Position numbers and translations under genes: made by a program
Assembly (NCBI RefSeq): GCF_030253575.1
Contig: NC_080561.1
Coordinates: 7,763,001-7,827,000 of the forward strand
Direction of reading: 5' to 3'
Length of the DNA stretch: 64,000 bases
Origin: Rhododendron vialii
Lineage: Eukaryota > Streptophyta > Magnoliopsida > Ericales > Ericaceae
Notes under the pieces: generated by a model
What the model was told of the DNA's origin: nothing
The model's input: the letters and a program-made list of their open reading frames with translations, nothing else
Database searches by the model: none
In this document: in pieces, positions 11,001-22,157 of the stretch
Numbering within the stretch: the first letter of the stretch is position 1
Layout of the letters: the number at the start of each line of letters is the position of its first letter

Positions 11001-11571
11001 AAGGTGTGGTTGCAGCCTTTAGTTTTACATTGGAATCTTACATGTCTTCCGACTGATGGCATCTTGTGTGCAGTAGAAAGTGAAGCCAGACCGAGTTATT
11101 TTTAATGCACTCATCTCAGCATGTGGCCAATCCGGTGCGGTTGATCGTGCATTTGATGTCTTAGCAGAAATGACAACGGATGTACGTCCTATAGACCCCG
11201 ATCACATAACTATTGGTGCTTTGATGAAGGCATGTGCAAATGCTGGTCAGGTGAGATTTGTCAAGTGTACCCTTACGGACAGCTATATTCCTTTTAGTTA
11301 TAGTACAATCACTTTAAATCAAATCTCACATCTTCTTCTCGTGGCACATCTATATGAACAATTTACAAAATAATGATCTAGGTTGGTCGGGCACAAGAAG
11401 TATATAACATGCTTCATCAATATAAAATCAAGGGCACTCCAGAGGTGTACACGATTGCTGTTAATAGTTGCAGCCAGACTGGTGATTGGGAGTTTGCCTG
11501 TCGTGTGTACAGTGACATGACAAGAAATGGTGTTATCCCCGATGAGGTATTTCGTTCAACACCAGAAGGCC

Positions 11572-11607
<36 letters not shown>

Positions 11608-14600
11608 GTGGCAGAACTTTTCCATAATAAATAAAGCATATTTGTGTTATGAGTGCGAATGGCCTACTATAAGATTTTTATGTTTGATACAGACATTTCT
11701 CAGTGCACTGATAGACGTTGCTGGGCATGCTGGGAAGTTGGATGCTGCCTTTGAAATCCTACAAGATGCCAGGAAGCATGGGAAACGTCTTGGAACCATA
11801 TCATACAGCTCTTTAATGGGAGCCTGTAGCAATGTATGTCCTGTCATTCATTTATAAACTTTGTTGTATGTATGTGTGCTGACAGGCTATTTCTTTGTTT
11901 CCCCTCCACCATGTCCTCACTATTACATGCATTATCCTAGCAGGCTAGGACTTGTTATTGCCTTGTCTGCTTAAAGCCGCTTTGCACTCTGGTTTATCTA
12001 TAGTAACTTACACCGTCTTCTTTTGCCCTCAAGTTTGGGTGAAGTAAACGCTCCATTGTTTTGTGTGTATTATAGTATTATATTCATCCTCTTAAGCTTA
12101 TCCATACACCCTCGGGTTGCCCATGTACGTGGGGTCATGCTGTTGTGCATGTTGGATGTGCAATACTTAATCTTTATGCGATGGCAAGACGAGGAATACT
12201 GTACTTCTGTCTAGTTAAAGAAGCTTTGTTGGTTCAACAAGGTCATCCTTCAATGGTGCTCTTGGTCCAGCTCCTAACTCAGCGAAATCGAGTTTTCTTA
12301 GCAGAGAGAACTGGTGGGGTCGCAGTTGTCTGCTTGGGAAGCTTAGTGTGATGCCCAAGTGCCAAATGCATACAAAAAATAATTTCTGGTCAAATGCGTG
12401 TCTTTGGCAGTAATAAAGAAAATTCTTGTTGTTATTGATATTTCTTATCGTTAGCAACTTGGTAGGATTCCTTTTAGTAGTCTATAGATTAGACATTATA
12501 ATCATTAGATAGGATATACTTTGATAATTTGTGTTGTGGCCCTTCTTTTTGTATGTTACCTACGTCAAATTTTGATAAGTTTAGTGACTAACATGGGTGG
12601 TCCATATTTAAGTAGACATGTTGATAAAGACAAGAACACGGCCAGTTCATCTTCTTTAATTTCTCATGTTGTAGAACTTATGAGATTCAGAATCCATCTC
12701 AGGCAAAAAACTGGCAGAAGGCGCTGGAGTTATATGAGGATATTAAGTCCATTAAACTGAGACCAACAGTTTCAACAATGAATGCCTTAATCACTGCCTT
12801 GTGTAAGTGTATATCTGTTCATTCACATCAATCGCCCTTTTTGTTAAGTAGGTCTTCTTGGTTCTGGAAGCATGTCCTATGTTAATTTGGTATTTTTAAG
12901 AAACCCATGCATATTGTTGTAGAAATATTCTTTGTAAATATGTTTGTCCAAACGTTATATATCCTATTAAATGGAACACAAACTTATCAAATGTGCCATG
13001 GAGAGATGTTGCACTGTAATAGTTCCAAAAATGGTATCAGAATATGTGAGCTATAAATGACATTGCGTGATATAAATTGATGGGTCCATTTCCGATCTAC
13101 TTAATCTTTTGGACAGTTTGGGACTAAATCTTTTGGACAGTTTGGGACTAGTATCCGGGGTTTGACTTTTCAGAGATCTTGTGTTCAAGTCACTCTGCCT
13201 TTTGCTTCTCTATTTACATTTTGCTTCTCCACGTGCAAGACATAGTCGGACATGAGGGGGGATGCTAGATAATGATAATGATGCATTTAAGACTGCATAT
13301 GGAAGTTTTGCTTACATTTGTCTGATTCAAAACAATTTGATAAATCACATAATCCCACTGCAGGTGATGGAGATCAACTGCAGAAGGCTCTGGAGGTTTT
13401 ATCCGAGATGGAGAGAATTGGCTTGTGCCCAAACACCATTACATACTCCATTTTAGTAGTGGCAAGTGAAAAGTAATTGCTCTAGTTTTATTTATCCTCT
13501 TCGCTAGTTGTATTAACAGATGGCATTTTGGCATAAATCTACCTTTGAATTTTTCTCTCTTTTTTAACTCGTGTTTAGGAAGGATGATGTGGAAATTGGT
13601 CTCAGGCTCCTTTCTCAAGCCAAAAAGGATGGTGTCACCCTTAACCTTGTTATGTCCAGGTGTCTAATAGGTAGGCATTAAAGGTTTGCCCTACCAGTTT
13701 GTTTCTCTGTTATTCTCCAATGGAAAGAAAGTTTTCAGGAATTGCAAGTTTTTTCTTTGATTTTGAATCCCTCCCTTTTTCACCCTCTTTGTATCATAGG
13801 TGGAGGATGTTAGTTTTTGGTTCTTTATACCATAGATCTTCATTCATCATTTTTGTTGATTTTTTTTTCAACGGAAGAAGCAAATTCATTAATCAAGCCA
13901 TATAGCATCTACAGATGAACTCTGAATACAGAACACGACAGCCCCTTCTACCGCCACGCCCGGTCCCAACACACCATATCCACTCACAGCATCGCCACCA
14001 ACAACCTAGCAAAATTGCACTATCCACCACCCGAAATGGCCAAAGAGCCACTAGGCAAGAGACCGTCTACCTCCAACAAGGTAGAACGGCGGTCCACAAA
14101 GGGATCCAGAAGGCCGGCGGAACGGGATACACCTAGTAGAGTATCCGGCAGGATCTTATTGGGGGGGAGGACCGAGGAAGGAGGAGGGAAGGGGAAGAGG
14201 GAGGGGGGGAATAGTAGCCCACGGAGGAGAGGAGCGCCGGCAAAGGAAGGGGAAAAGAAAAAGGAAGAGAGAGAGAGAGAGGCACCCGGGGGAGGAGGCG
14301 GCGCCTCCCCCAAGCAAACAACGGCGGCTAGGGTTTCTCTGGTAAAAGTTTAGAGAGAGAAAGAAGAGAGAAGGGAGAGTCTAGGCATTTTGCATCTTTC
14401 CAAGGAATTTTTTTTCATCATTGCATCAAGTCTAGTGTTCAGCTATATTTTTACCATTAACTAACTGAATGTCGCTGAACTGCTTTGACCCACCAGATAA
14501 TGGTTATTGAACTGCACTTTAAAAGTCGAAGCCTGTCCAGTTCTATATAGAGCATGATCACACGTTAAACTCTCGCGGTTATGAGCACCATAAGAGAGGA

Positions 14601-17600
14601 AAAATCTTGTTGTTTCGTTTAGTGTATCCAGAACAATGCATGCTATTTATTCGGAAAATGGACATCCGGAAGGACCAGAATTTTTCATGTGTAAAAGTTA
14701 ATTTGTTTGTTTTCTTGAATGCTTGCATGGCTGGGGAAAGAATTGATTCATGCAACTGTGCCTGTTCTAAGGACATTCATGCATGTTTACAAATGTGGAG
14801 TTTTATTTGTCTCACTCTCTCACTTAAGGTTCCTGAACTGGCTTCGTTTTGTTGGCTTGATCCTATAGTTTTGTTATCTATAACTGTTCATGTTCTCTTG
14901 TCTAAATTTTGTACTCTGCTTGCAGCTATGTGCTCACGGAGGTTTGAGAAGGCTTATGCGCTTGGCGAGCCCATCTTTTCATTCAACTCTGGACGGCCTC
15001 AAATTGATAGTAAATGGTAGGTGTTTCTTCTAGCTACAATAAATTCTGCTCCACCTGTGTTTTTGAATAAGGAGAAAGTATACCACATAATGACTTGAGT
15101 GATTGCAGAGGTTATCTTTTTCTTATCTCAGTGATTACTACATTATTTGCTTTTTATTGGACATCTCATGGCCAAAGTTGTAAATCTTAATAGATCCTGA
15201 GATCAATTCCATTAATGTCCCACTTCACACATTACAGCTAAAGAGACAGGAAAACTACAAGGATGAAGAAAATAATTCAATAATTCGCAAGTTATAGAGT
15301 TTCTTGACAATGTGCCACTTATTTCGCTCTGAAGGACCAAAGGTTCTGGTGTTTGGCTGCTTCTGGAATTTGAGTTGTGTCCTACGTTGTACCCTAGTTT
15401 TGAAACGTTTCAGAACACTCATAGATTAATATCCTTTCTTAGGATCAGGAATGAGAAATACTGAATGAAGGTGGTCCAATTCAAGTGTCAGCAATTAGTT
15501 ACTTTGCTAAGATATGACCTTCGTTACTTTTCCATGATATGAAATTTAGACTCCATTAATTATAGTTTCAGTAAGCTTTTTCTTTCCTTCCTATGTGCTA
15601 AGTTTTCGGAGTTCTCTTTATTCAAGTCTGAATTTATATCTTATTTTTATAATTTAGTCTCCCTGCTAATTTTTGGTTTGTGATCCGTAATCCATTTGCA
15701 GGGCATCATTGGCCTTAAAGGTCTATAGACAAACAATTTTAGCTGGTATAGTACCTACTATGGAAATATTTTCACAAGTCTTGGGTTGCTTGCAACTTCC
15801 ACATGATGCTTCCTTGAGAAATAGTCTAGTCGAGAATCTAGGAGTCAGTACCGATTCACCTAAAAGGTCAACCCTTTACTCATTGGTCGATGGTTTTGGA
15901 GAGTACGATCCCCGGGCTTTCTCATTGTTCGAGGTTAGAGGACTATCTATCTTAATTGATTGTGTTTTCTGGACGCTTTTTTTTGAAGAAATTAGCTGAT
16001 AGATAACTGGACATCAGGAAGCTGCTTCTCGTGGAATTATACCATGTGTATCCTTCAAAGAAATTCCAATAGTAATTGATGCAACGGAGTTACATGTCCA
16101 TACAGCTAAGGTAAGATTTTTGGTTTTCGCTTCTTCTTGGACTGCTATATTGTATTAAAGGCAATGGTATTTCTTTATGTCCACAACCACAAGAAGGATT
16201 TAAATTTTGGTACTTCTTGGTCACTTATATCAATAAACTTGGTTCATATAGCGAATTGGGCTTCTCTCTTTATATCAATAAACTTAGGCCCTATGTTTGC
16301 TATAATGTAAGTTTTAAGAACGACATATGAAACTTCTAGCCCCAGATTTTTTCTAGAATAATTGGGTTTCTTCTTCTGTGCTCGCTTCACATGCCATGAG
16401 TTCATTTATTCAGCGGTGACAAGAACTTAAAACACATAATAGCTTATAAAAATTGGCGACTATCATCATCTCTCTCTCTCTCTCTCATGCATAAAAGACA
16501 TGCTGCTGAGGATCTTTTTGTCCTGTTTGCTGACTCTTCTCTATAACTGGCCAGGTATACCTATTGACAGTTTTGAAGGGCCTCAAGAATCAGCTTGCTG
16601 CTGGTAGTGGTAACACTATCAACACTAATTTTGCTTTCCTTTAGTTAGACATGACTTTACCACTGGGGGAAAGGCACTGCATGTGCACGTTAAAAGAACT
16701 TGGTTCTCTCCTCCCTCTTTTCATAAAAACTACTATTGATGGATTCGTGGATAACTTAAACCAGGACAACTGAAACAAGTAGTTAAAGCCATTTAATATT
16801 TGTCTGTCATATCAGGGCTAAGTGGCTAATGTAGAAAAAGTTGTAGGTGGCACGGTGTGTTTTAAGGTAAGGTTGTGACTTCCACCTTCAGTTTTTCCTT
16901 TTGCAATTTTTGTGCAGGTGCAAAGTTGCCCAATATAGTCATTTTACTGCCTACAGAGAGTATACAAATTCAGTCTCCTGCGGGCGAGAAAGTAATTAGT
17001 GTTGCAGGAAGGTGAGATGCGCTTACTTTTCGCAACTGACCTTATTATGGATGATTTGAACCATACATGCCTCTGGAAATGCAGCAGATCTCACATGGGT
17101 TTATGTTTGATACTTTTGCCGCTATAATTAAGAGTCCCTTGCATATTTCGGTAGTACAATTTGGAATAGACAAAACAGTTAGCAGTGAAGGGATGAGGAT
17201 GAGGATTTTCTCTAATGGTAAAACCTGGAAAATTCCAATTGTTCTTCGTATTCTTCTCTCCATTTTGTTTTAGACATTAGGTGTGTCCTATCTGTGCTGG
17301 TAAATGAGCATTGATAGTGGTCAGGAATATTAGACACACAGGGTTCAACGTAACATATATACCCTACTCTTTTCATTTCAAGCTTTTTATTCTTGGGCAT
17401 AGTTTGCGATTGCTGGTATAGGAAAAGGATGAAAAGGATACCTCCATTTTCATGATTGTTTATGTACTGCAAGTTTGTAATATCTACTACGGGCATTCAG
17501 GAATCAGATTATTTCACCGCCTTCCATATATTTTTCCCGGTCTAACGCTAAGAATTATGTAATGAGCTTCGATTTTGTTGTGAATCTGTGATTTGTCTTG

Positions 17601-17864
17601 GTGCTCAGGATAGGTCAGGCAGTCGCAGCAATGTTGAGGAGGCTGGGACTAGCTTACAAAGGGAACGAATCCTACGGGAAAATCCGTATATTTGGTGTGG
17701 TCACGAAAAAGTGGTTACAGCCAAAACTTGCTTATCCTTTCGGCTGGAGAGGAATAGGTTTGGGTGTAGCAACACCATCAGTCCTTTCATCCAGTTCATG
17801 GTTGGGTAAAGGAATCAGTGATCAGCAGCGTAACATTAGAACTGGAAATCTGTTCTCAGATTAA
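7051..17864 (+). CDS. MRL1: MRL1, chloroplast PPR protein for rbcL mRNA
   Basis: Nineteen exons join in phase to 1130 codons: 7051-7377, 8443-9208, 9346-9595, 9856-9919, 10018-10162, 10273-10388, 10770-10898, 11077-11250, 11382-11546, 11693-11833, 12703-12802, 13364-13472, 13579-13670, 14926-15016, 15702-15933, 16018-16110, 16555-16603, 16918-17011, 17609-17864. I recognise MRL1, which is known to bind the 5' end of chloroplast rbcL mRNA and protect it from exonucleases. The N-terminus is Ser-rich as in a transit peptide, with a hydrophobic stretch near residues 80-100. Residues about 110-450 are a low-complexity spacer. About ten PPR motifs fill residues 470-860 (for example HTYGALIDGCARAGQVAKAF). 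A conserved C-terminal domain ends in QQRNIRTGNL. Intron 4 is GC-AG (AAG then GCAAGG). Splice sites were set by phase and by memory of the family, not by transcripts. No lesions are seen. Confidence 0.93.
7440..7627. repeat. Direct duplication in MRL1 intron 1
   Basis: About 58 bases (GGTGGATGAGCCCGGTCGA through ACTAGAATTRTA) occur at about 7440-7498 and again at 7570-7627 with few differences, separated by about 70 bases. Confidence 0.8.
7632..7865. mobile_element. Stowaway-type MITE in MRL1 intron 1
   Basis: The inverted ends TTCCCTCCGTTTCATTTTGA and CTCCCCGTTCCAAAATGATA, flanked by TA on both sides, mark a Stowaway (Tc1/mariner-type) MITE of 234 bp. Internal AT-rich sequence has no coding capacity. 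Confidence 0.85.
7975..8165. repeat. (TA)n run and tandem duplication, MRL1 intron 1
   Basis: A (TA)n microsatellite covers about 7977-8007. Behind it TTGTGCTTTTTAAAATGAATA (8018 on) recurs at about 8138 as TTGTGCTTTTTGAAATGAATA, each followed by a matching ACACAAGAT, so this intron has duplicated locally by about 119 bp. Confidence 0.7.
9696..9777. repeat. 41-bp perfect tandem duplication, MRL1 intron 3
   Basis: A 41-base unit starting AGAAATTCATTTTGAGAAGC is present twice head to tail (9696-9736, 9737-9777) without a difference, so the duplication is recent. Confidence 0.92.
11573..11604. repeat. (CT)n microsatellite, MRL1 intron 9
   Basis: About 16 CT dinucleotides, 27 bases downstream of the exon 9 donor site. 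Confidence 0.9.
13104..13151. repeat. 24-bp tandem duplication, MRL1 intron 11
   Basis: The phrase AATCTTTTGGACAGTTTGGG plus ACTA is repeated twice head to tail. Confidence 0.8.
13860..14390 (-). mobile_element. Poly(A)-tailed retroposon in MRL1 intron 13
   Basis: On the minus strand this GC-rich block runs from an AGAGAG/CCCTAGCC-rich 5' part to a 3' end GAATTTGCTTCTTCCGTTG followed by an A-run (T-run at 13859-13867 on plus). It differs sharply in base composition from the intron around it and lies antisense to MRL1. No reverse transcriptase is seen, so it is a 5'-truncated LINE, a non-autonomous retroposon or a processed transcript. The 5' boundary and target duplication are not clear. Translated frames here are low-complexity shadows. 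Confidence 0.55.
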
Positions 17865-18107
17865 TGGCCAACATACACATTTCCTGTTTCTGAATCCTCG
17901 GAGATTGACTCAAGTTAGTAGTCTGTAGAGAAGCAATAGGAGGCGAGGAGGAGCAAAATATACTGAAGCCCTTCAGAATTCTTGCGCAGAATTCAGATGT
18001 TGCGAAACAGAGAGGTGTTTTGTTCCGGTACATTTACGACAGTTGTTCTTCACCGAGGAATATGGCCCTGGAAAAACAAAGCAATGGAATTTTGGCCATG
18101 CCACCTC
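17865..18107 (+). other. MRL1 3' flank
   Basis: Probable 3' untranslated region of MRL1. No polyadenylation signal is certain. The duplicated block described next begins at about 18108. Confidence 0.5.
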
Positions 18108-18804
18108 CACTTTTCGAGTTGGTCATTATCAACGGTCTTATTCATCATTCTTTATGAGTAACAATATCGTTGATTTATGTACAACATTGTGATTGCTTCA
18201 TTATGATGATTAACAATGATAAAGTACGTGCAACTAGCTTCATGGTTAAGCTCGGTTACGGATGCGATTCAGATAATCGTGTACGGTATGCTCCCCTATC
18301 GCTCTCCTAACAATTGTATTCGTCTTCTCCGGTTGCTGCTCGAGAAGGAGATTAATGTTGCTCTTTTGGCCTGAGTTTAGATAACTTTGATTTCTGGCTT
18401 GGTTAATTGCTTGAAGAAACTCAGCCCTCAATTCGGAATGTAAGTTTTATATTTTAGTCAGAAACAAAATGTTTATAAACAAGCTAAGAAACCAATTTTT
18501 ACTCGATGTTTTGGTGAGAAAGGACTTTCTTTCTTTCCTTCCTCACTGGGAGAGGTTCTGAAAACGGGGAGAATCCTATGGTACACACCTCCAAAAATTT
18601 TGATTTGGTCACCAAAAAAATTCACAAGTCACTCCGAAAAATTCATAATTAATTAATACAATAAATGACGCAACTAACCAACAAAAAGTGTGACTATTTT
18701 GGGGTCTACCGTACATCCCTATTTGTAACTTCAACTTTAAAAAATATTTAACTGATACAATAAAAGTGTCGTAATGAATGAGCCAAAAAAAACAAGTGTA
18801 TCAT

Positions 18805-19827
18805 TGTAACACACAAATTCGAGTCCCTGCAATAAAAAACATGAAAAATAAGCACACAATACGATTTTATTGATTTGAAAAGAACAAGGGATACAATTCT
18901 CTATAATATGCTCTTTCACAAAATAAAGAACAAAATCCTCTGATTTGATCTCCAATTGAAATTACAATCTGACGGTTGCAGAAACTTGTTGTAAGAGAGG
19001 AACGGTGGGTAATTCCTTCAAATCTTTGAGTTGAGAAGCTTGAAGAATGAAGTTTGATTGTGGGTTTGAGTAGCTTAATCTTGACAAAACGATGAGTTTG
19101 AGGAGCAATCTTTGCAGGATTCGGCATGTAGACTGTTGTTGTTAATTAATTGACATGTAGCTTGAGTGATTGTTGATACTACACAAGAACTTTAGAGGGA
19201 TTTGAGAAGAACTTTGAGATTAGGATTTGGGACCTTTGAAAAGCCTTGAGAGATGTTTGAGAGTGCTTGAATTCTATTGGCCAAACATGTTTGAGAGTGC
19301 TTGAATTCTTGAAGAGTGTTTGAGAGCTATGTGGAAATGTCAAGCAAAAGGTCCTCTCTTTCTCAAATGAGCCTCTATTTATAGGCTTAAGGAGAGGAGA
19401 GTTAAGTATGACAAGATGTTAAAATAAAATTCTTGATTGGCTTGATTGATTTCATTTCATATGTAAGAAGATTTCACACTTCTTTTAAGAAAATAATTTT
19501 AATTTTAAAAGAGAAATAATATATTTATTATTTAACTCTTTTTTTTTAAGGATTTATTTAAAGTGGGCCTACACCTTTGGACTTGTATAATTCCTTGACC
19601 CATTTGGCTGATTAAGTTAGCCCAATTCTTTGATCCGTTAGACTAATTAAGTTGGTCCAATTTATTTTGGTTCTGCCCATCTCTTTTAAATAATTGAACC
19701 CATTCTTTGGCGAGCCCAATATTAATTTGTAGGCTTTGACCAACATTTGATTTTAATTAATTAAGATTATTTATTCATCTCGATTAATCGAACGGTGATT
19801 AGCCATGCCGAAATTTTAATGTCTACA
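18805..19827. mobile_element. Solo LTR of an LTR retrotransposon
   Basis: A 1023-bp unit begins TGTAACACAC, ends TGTCTACA, and is flanked by the 5-base target duplication ATCAT (18800-18804 and 19828-19832). There is no internal coding region, so this is the lone LTR left by recombination between the two LTRs. The paralogous site near 24708 is empty (GTGTATCATACGCC), which confirms both ends and shows the insertion came after the local duplication. Ty1 or Ty3 class cannot be told from an LTR alone. Confidence 0.88.
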
Positions 19828-19921
19828 ATCATACACCAAAAACACTCGTAATAGGCACCAAAACATGCGTACCATTCTTCGACTACTTGTACCATATACT
19901 TTCAAGATAACTTTCGCAACT

Positions 19922-20006
19922 AGGGCTGTAAACGAGTCCAGCCATGAACTTGAGCTCGAGCCGAGCTGAGCTCGTGAGCTGCGCAGTTCATTTACAGCTG
20001 CCCTAT
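19922..20006. mobile_element. 85-bp hAT-type MITE, 8-bp target duplication
   Basis: The ends AGGGCTGTAAACGAG and, inverted, AGGGCAGCTGTAAATG flank a GAGCTCGAGCCGAGC-rich core. The element is bounded by the exact 8-base repeat TCGCAACT (19914-19921, 20007-20014), typical of hAT elements. It is absent from the paralogous segment near 24765. It is far too short to code for anything. Confidence 0.82.
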
Positions 20007-20335
20007 TCGCAACTAACCAAAACTTAAGCTCAAGTTACCGGGCCAATAGCCCCAGTCCTGCACAAATCTTCAATAGAGTATGGGCGTGGCCCGCAGAGAT
20101 CTGGGGCATTGCAGCGCGGCATTGGCTGGGCGCCTTGATGATTCATAGTCTCTACAAGAGACTGTGTGGAGAGAAACTATTGACCCGATAACTCGAACAT
20201 ATATCTGCATAAGTTCAAGTTATTAGAATAACGGAGTCCGTTCAATATACGCCGGAGTAAATATACCTTTCCTAGCAATGTGGGATGGGAAACGTATACG
20301 TTTGTGGTTTTCTCTCGGGGAAAAAAAGATAAGAC

Positions 20336-20786
20336 TTTTTATTTTTATCGATCAGAATAGTTAAAAAAAGAAAAAAAAAAGAAAAAAAGGATAGACTTCT
20401 GTATACACATCTATCATACAAGATCTTTCCCCGTTAAGCGTATTTTTATTATTATTAATTTTCATGTCTCGTTTTAGTTTCGTTTGTTTTAGGTTTGGTT
20501 CTCTCCTTTTAATGGAAGTTTTCCGTCCCCTGTGGGGGAGGTTTTTGGTGTTCTTTGGGCTATCTTTGTCGCAATTGAGGGTTTGTGTTGCTCTCTCTGT
20601 TTGGAGGTCGGTCATGGCCGATTAGCTGACAAAGCCTTATTGTGAGGCTCTAGTGGGTGATCTTGGGTAGCTAGGCCTCTTGTTTGGTTATTTACTTCTC
20701 TTTGGGATGATATCCAACTTCAATGTATTCGGTGTTTCATGATATAATACAACTTCTACCATTTTGGCAAAAAAACTAAAAATAAA
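20336..20786 (+). mobile_element. Non-LTR retrotransposon 3' fragment
   Basis: This block is present only in duplication copy 1. It ends in an A-rich tail (ACCATTTTGGCAAAAAAACT) and is flanked by a possible short target repeat ATAAGAC (ending at about 20335 and 20793). It holds no recognisable coding domain. It looks like the 3' end of a LINE or a LINE-mobilised sequence; the family is unknown. Confidence 0.5.
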
Positions 20787-20834
20787 ATAAGACCACAAAT
20801 TATCAAGTCTGTTAATTACCATGCTCAAATTCTA

Positions 20835-21242
20835 AGGGTGCATTTGGTTGGATGGAATGGAATGGATTTAAGAATAGAATGGAATTAGAGGAACTGAGAT
20901 CGGAATAATCAATCCTCTTCCCAAGTTTGGTTGTGGCGATGAATCAATAGCAATAACGAAATTTGCAGCACTCCAAGAAGGGAGGGTGGAATGGAATAGC
21001 AAAATTTGGAGTGACATTAGTAATTATGCGAGTTACATTAACAATACAAAAAGGGATGTCGGTTTGGAAAATTGTAATTCTTTACTTTTTCAATTGGAAT
21101 ATGTGTTCCTTTATTTGGATGAATAGTAACTTCATGTGGAATGGCTATTCCTTTAATTTGTAGTCAACCAAACATCGGAATAGACATTCCATAGAAATAA
21201 CCATTTTATTCCACTCCCTATTCCATCAAACCAAACATAGCC
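20835..21242. mobile_element. Harbinger-type MITE, copy 1
   Basis: The inverted ends GGGTGCATTTGGTTGGATGG and GGCTATGTTTGGTTTGATGG, flanked by TAA on both sides (20832-20834, 21243-21245), mark a PIF/Harbinger-type MITE of 408 bp. The inside is rich in GGAATGG words. The duplicate stands at 25169-25606. Confidence 0.8.
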
Positions 21243-21249
21243 TAATGCT

Positions 21250-21470
21250 GCAGGGTGTCTCGGGCCAACTTGTGCGTACCTTGGATTAATTCCTATAACC
21301 CCTCTCACAGCCGTTTCATATGCTTACGCGTGGGGGCGTGGGGGTGATTTGACCCCAAGAATTGTTAGTAAGAAAAATCGAACATGAGATTTTAGAATGG
21401 AGCAAACATCTAACTCTCATGCCAACACCACTTCCTAGGGGTTCAAATTCTAAATTTTGATTACTAGATG
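21250..21470. repeat. Interspersed repeat, GGTGTCTCGGGCCAAC type
   Basis: A segment starting AGGGTGTCTCGGGCCAACTT and ending near CTAGGGGTTCAAATT recurs at about 25614-25790 in the duplicate. Related wording (GGATGTCCGAGCCAGCTTAC) occurs at about 44020. Family unknown. Confidence 0.5.
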
Positions 21471-21518
21471 ATGGAGGTCAAATTAATCCCATCTTTGTGT
21501 TTAAATTCACGAACCCCA

Positions 21519-21995
21519 AACTTTTCGAGTTGGTCATTATCCTCATTTATCATTCTTCACGAGTAACAATATCGTTGATTAATGTAGAACATTGTGATTG
21601 CATCATTACATCGATTAACAATCATATAAAGTACGAGCAACTAGCTTCATGGTTAAGCCGATTACGGATGTCATTCGGATAATCGTGTACAGTATGATCC
21701 CCTATCGCTCTCCTAATGATTGTATTCGTCTTCTCCGGTTGCTGCTTGAGAAGGAGATTTAATGTTGCTCTTTTTGGCCAGAGTTCAGATAGTTTTGATT
21801 TCTGGATTGGTTAATTAATTGCTTGAAGAAACTCAACCCTCTCTTCCGTTTTGTTCAGAAACAAAAATGTTCATAAACAAGCAAGGAAACCCATTTTTAC
21901 ATGATGTTTTGGTGAGAAAGGACTTTCTTTCCTTCCTTCCTCACTCACTTAGCGACTAACCGTGATGGGAGAGGTTCTGAAATCGGGGAGAATCC
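21519..21995. repeat. Segmental duplication, copy 2, left part
   Basis: Matches 18108-18565 downstream of MRL1 (for example TCTCCTAATGATTGTATTCG, CTTCTCCGGTTGCTGCT). The match stops at CCTATGGTACACAC, where copy 1 goes on with CTCCAAAA. In copy 2 that continuation is found only at 24508, after the inserted element. Confidence 0.8.
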
Positions 21996-22157
21996 TATGG
22001 TACACACAGGGACGAATGATTTCGTAAATGCGGGAGTCGAACAATGAAGAATAAGATTTTGAAATTTCAAAGTTTGAGAATCTAATAGTTTGTTCTGTTT
22101 AGGTTTTGAGGGAGGTTTTTTGGGTAACGAGTGAAAAGAGATAGAATACCCAAGAGG

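Larger units (their letters stand above)
18108..21516. repeat. Segmental duplication, copy 1
   Basis: The part 18108-18565 (starting CTTTTCGAGTTGGTCATTAT) matches 21519-21995, and the part 18570-21510 matches 24508-25850. The layout is a tandem duplication of one unit. Copy 1 carries three insertions that copy 2 lacks: a solo LTR (18805-19827), a small hAT-type MITE (19922-20006) and a non-LTR fragment (about 20336-20786). Both copies share a Harbinger-type MITE, which is therefore older than the duplication. No gene is seen inside. Confidence 0.8.

Noticed and set aside
12023-12351. Frames in MRL1 intron 10
   Set aside because: They do not continue the MRL1 reading and resemble no family I know.
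13915-14353. Overlapping frames rich in Gly, Arg, Pro and Ser
   Set aside because: Low-complexity translations of the GC-rich insert in MRL1 intron 13; no domain is seen.
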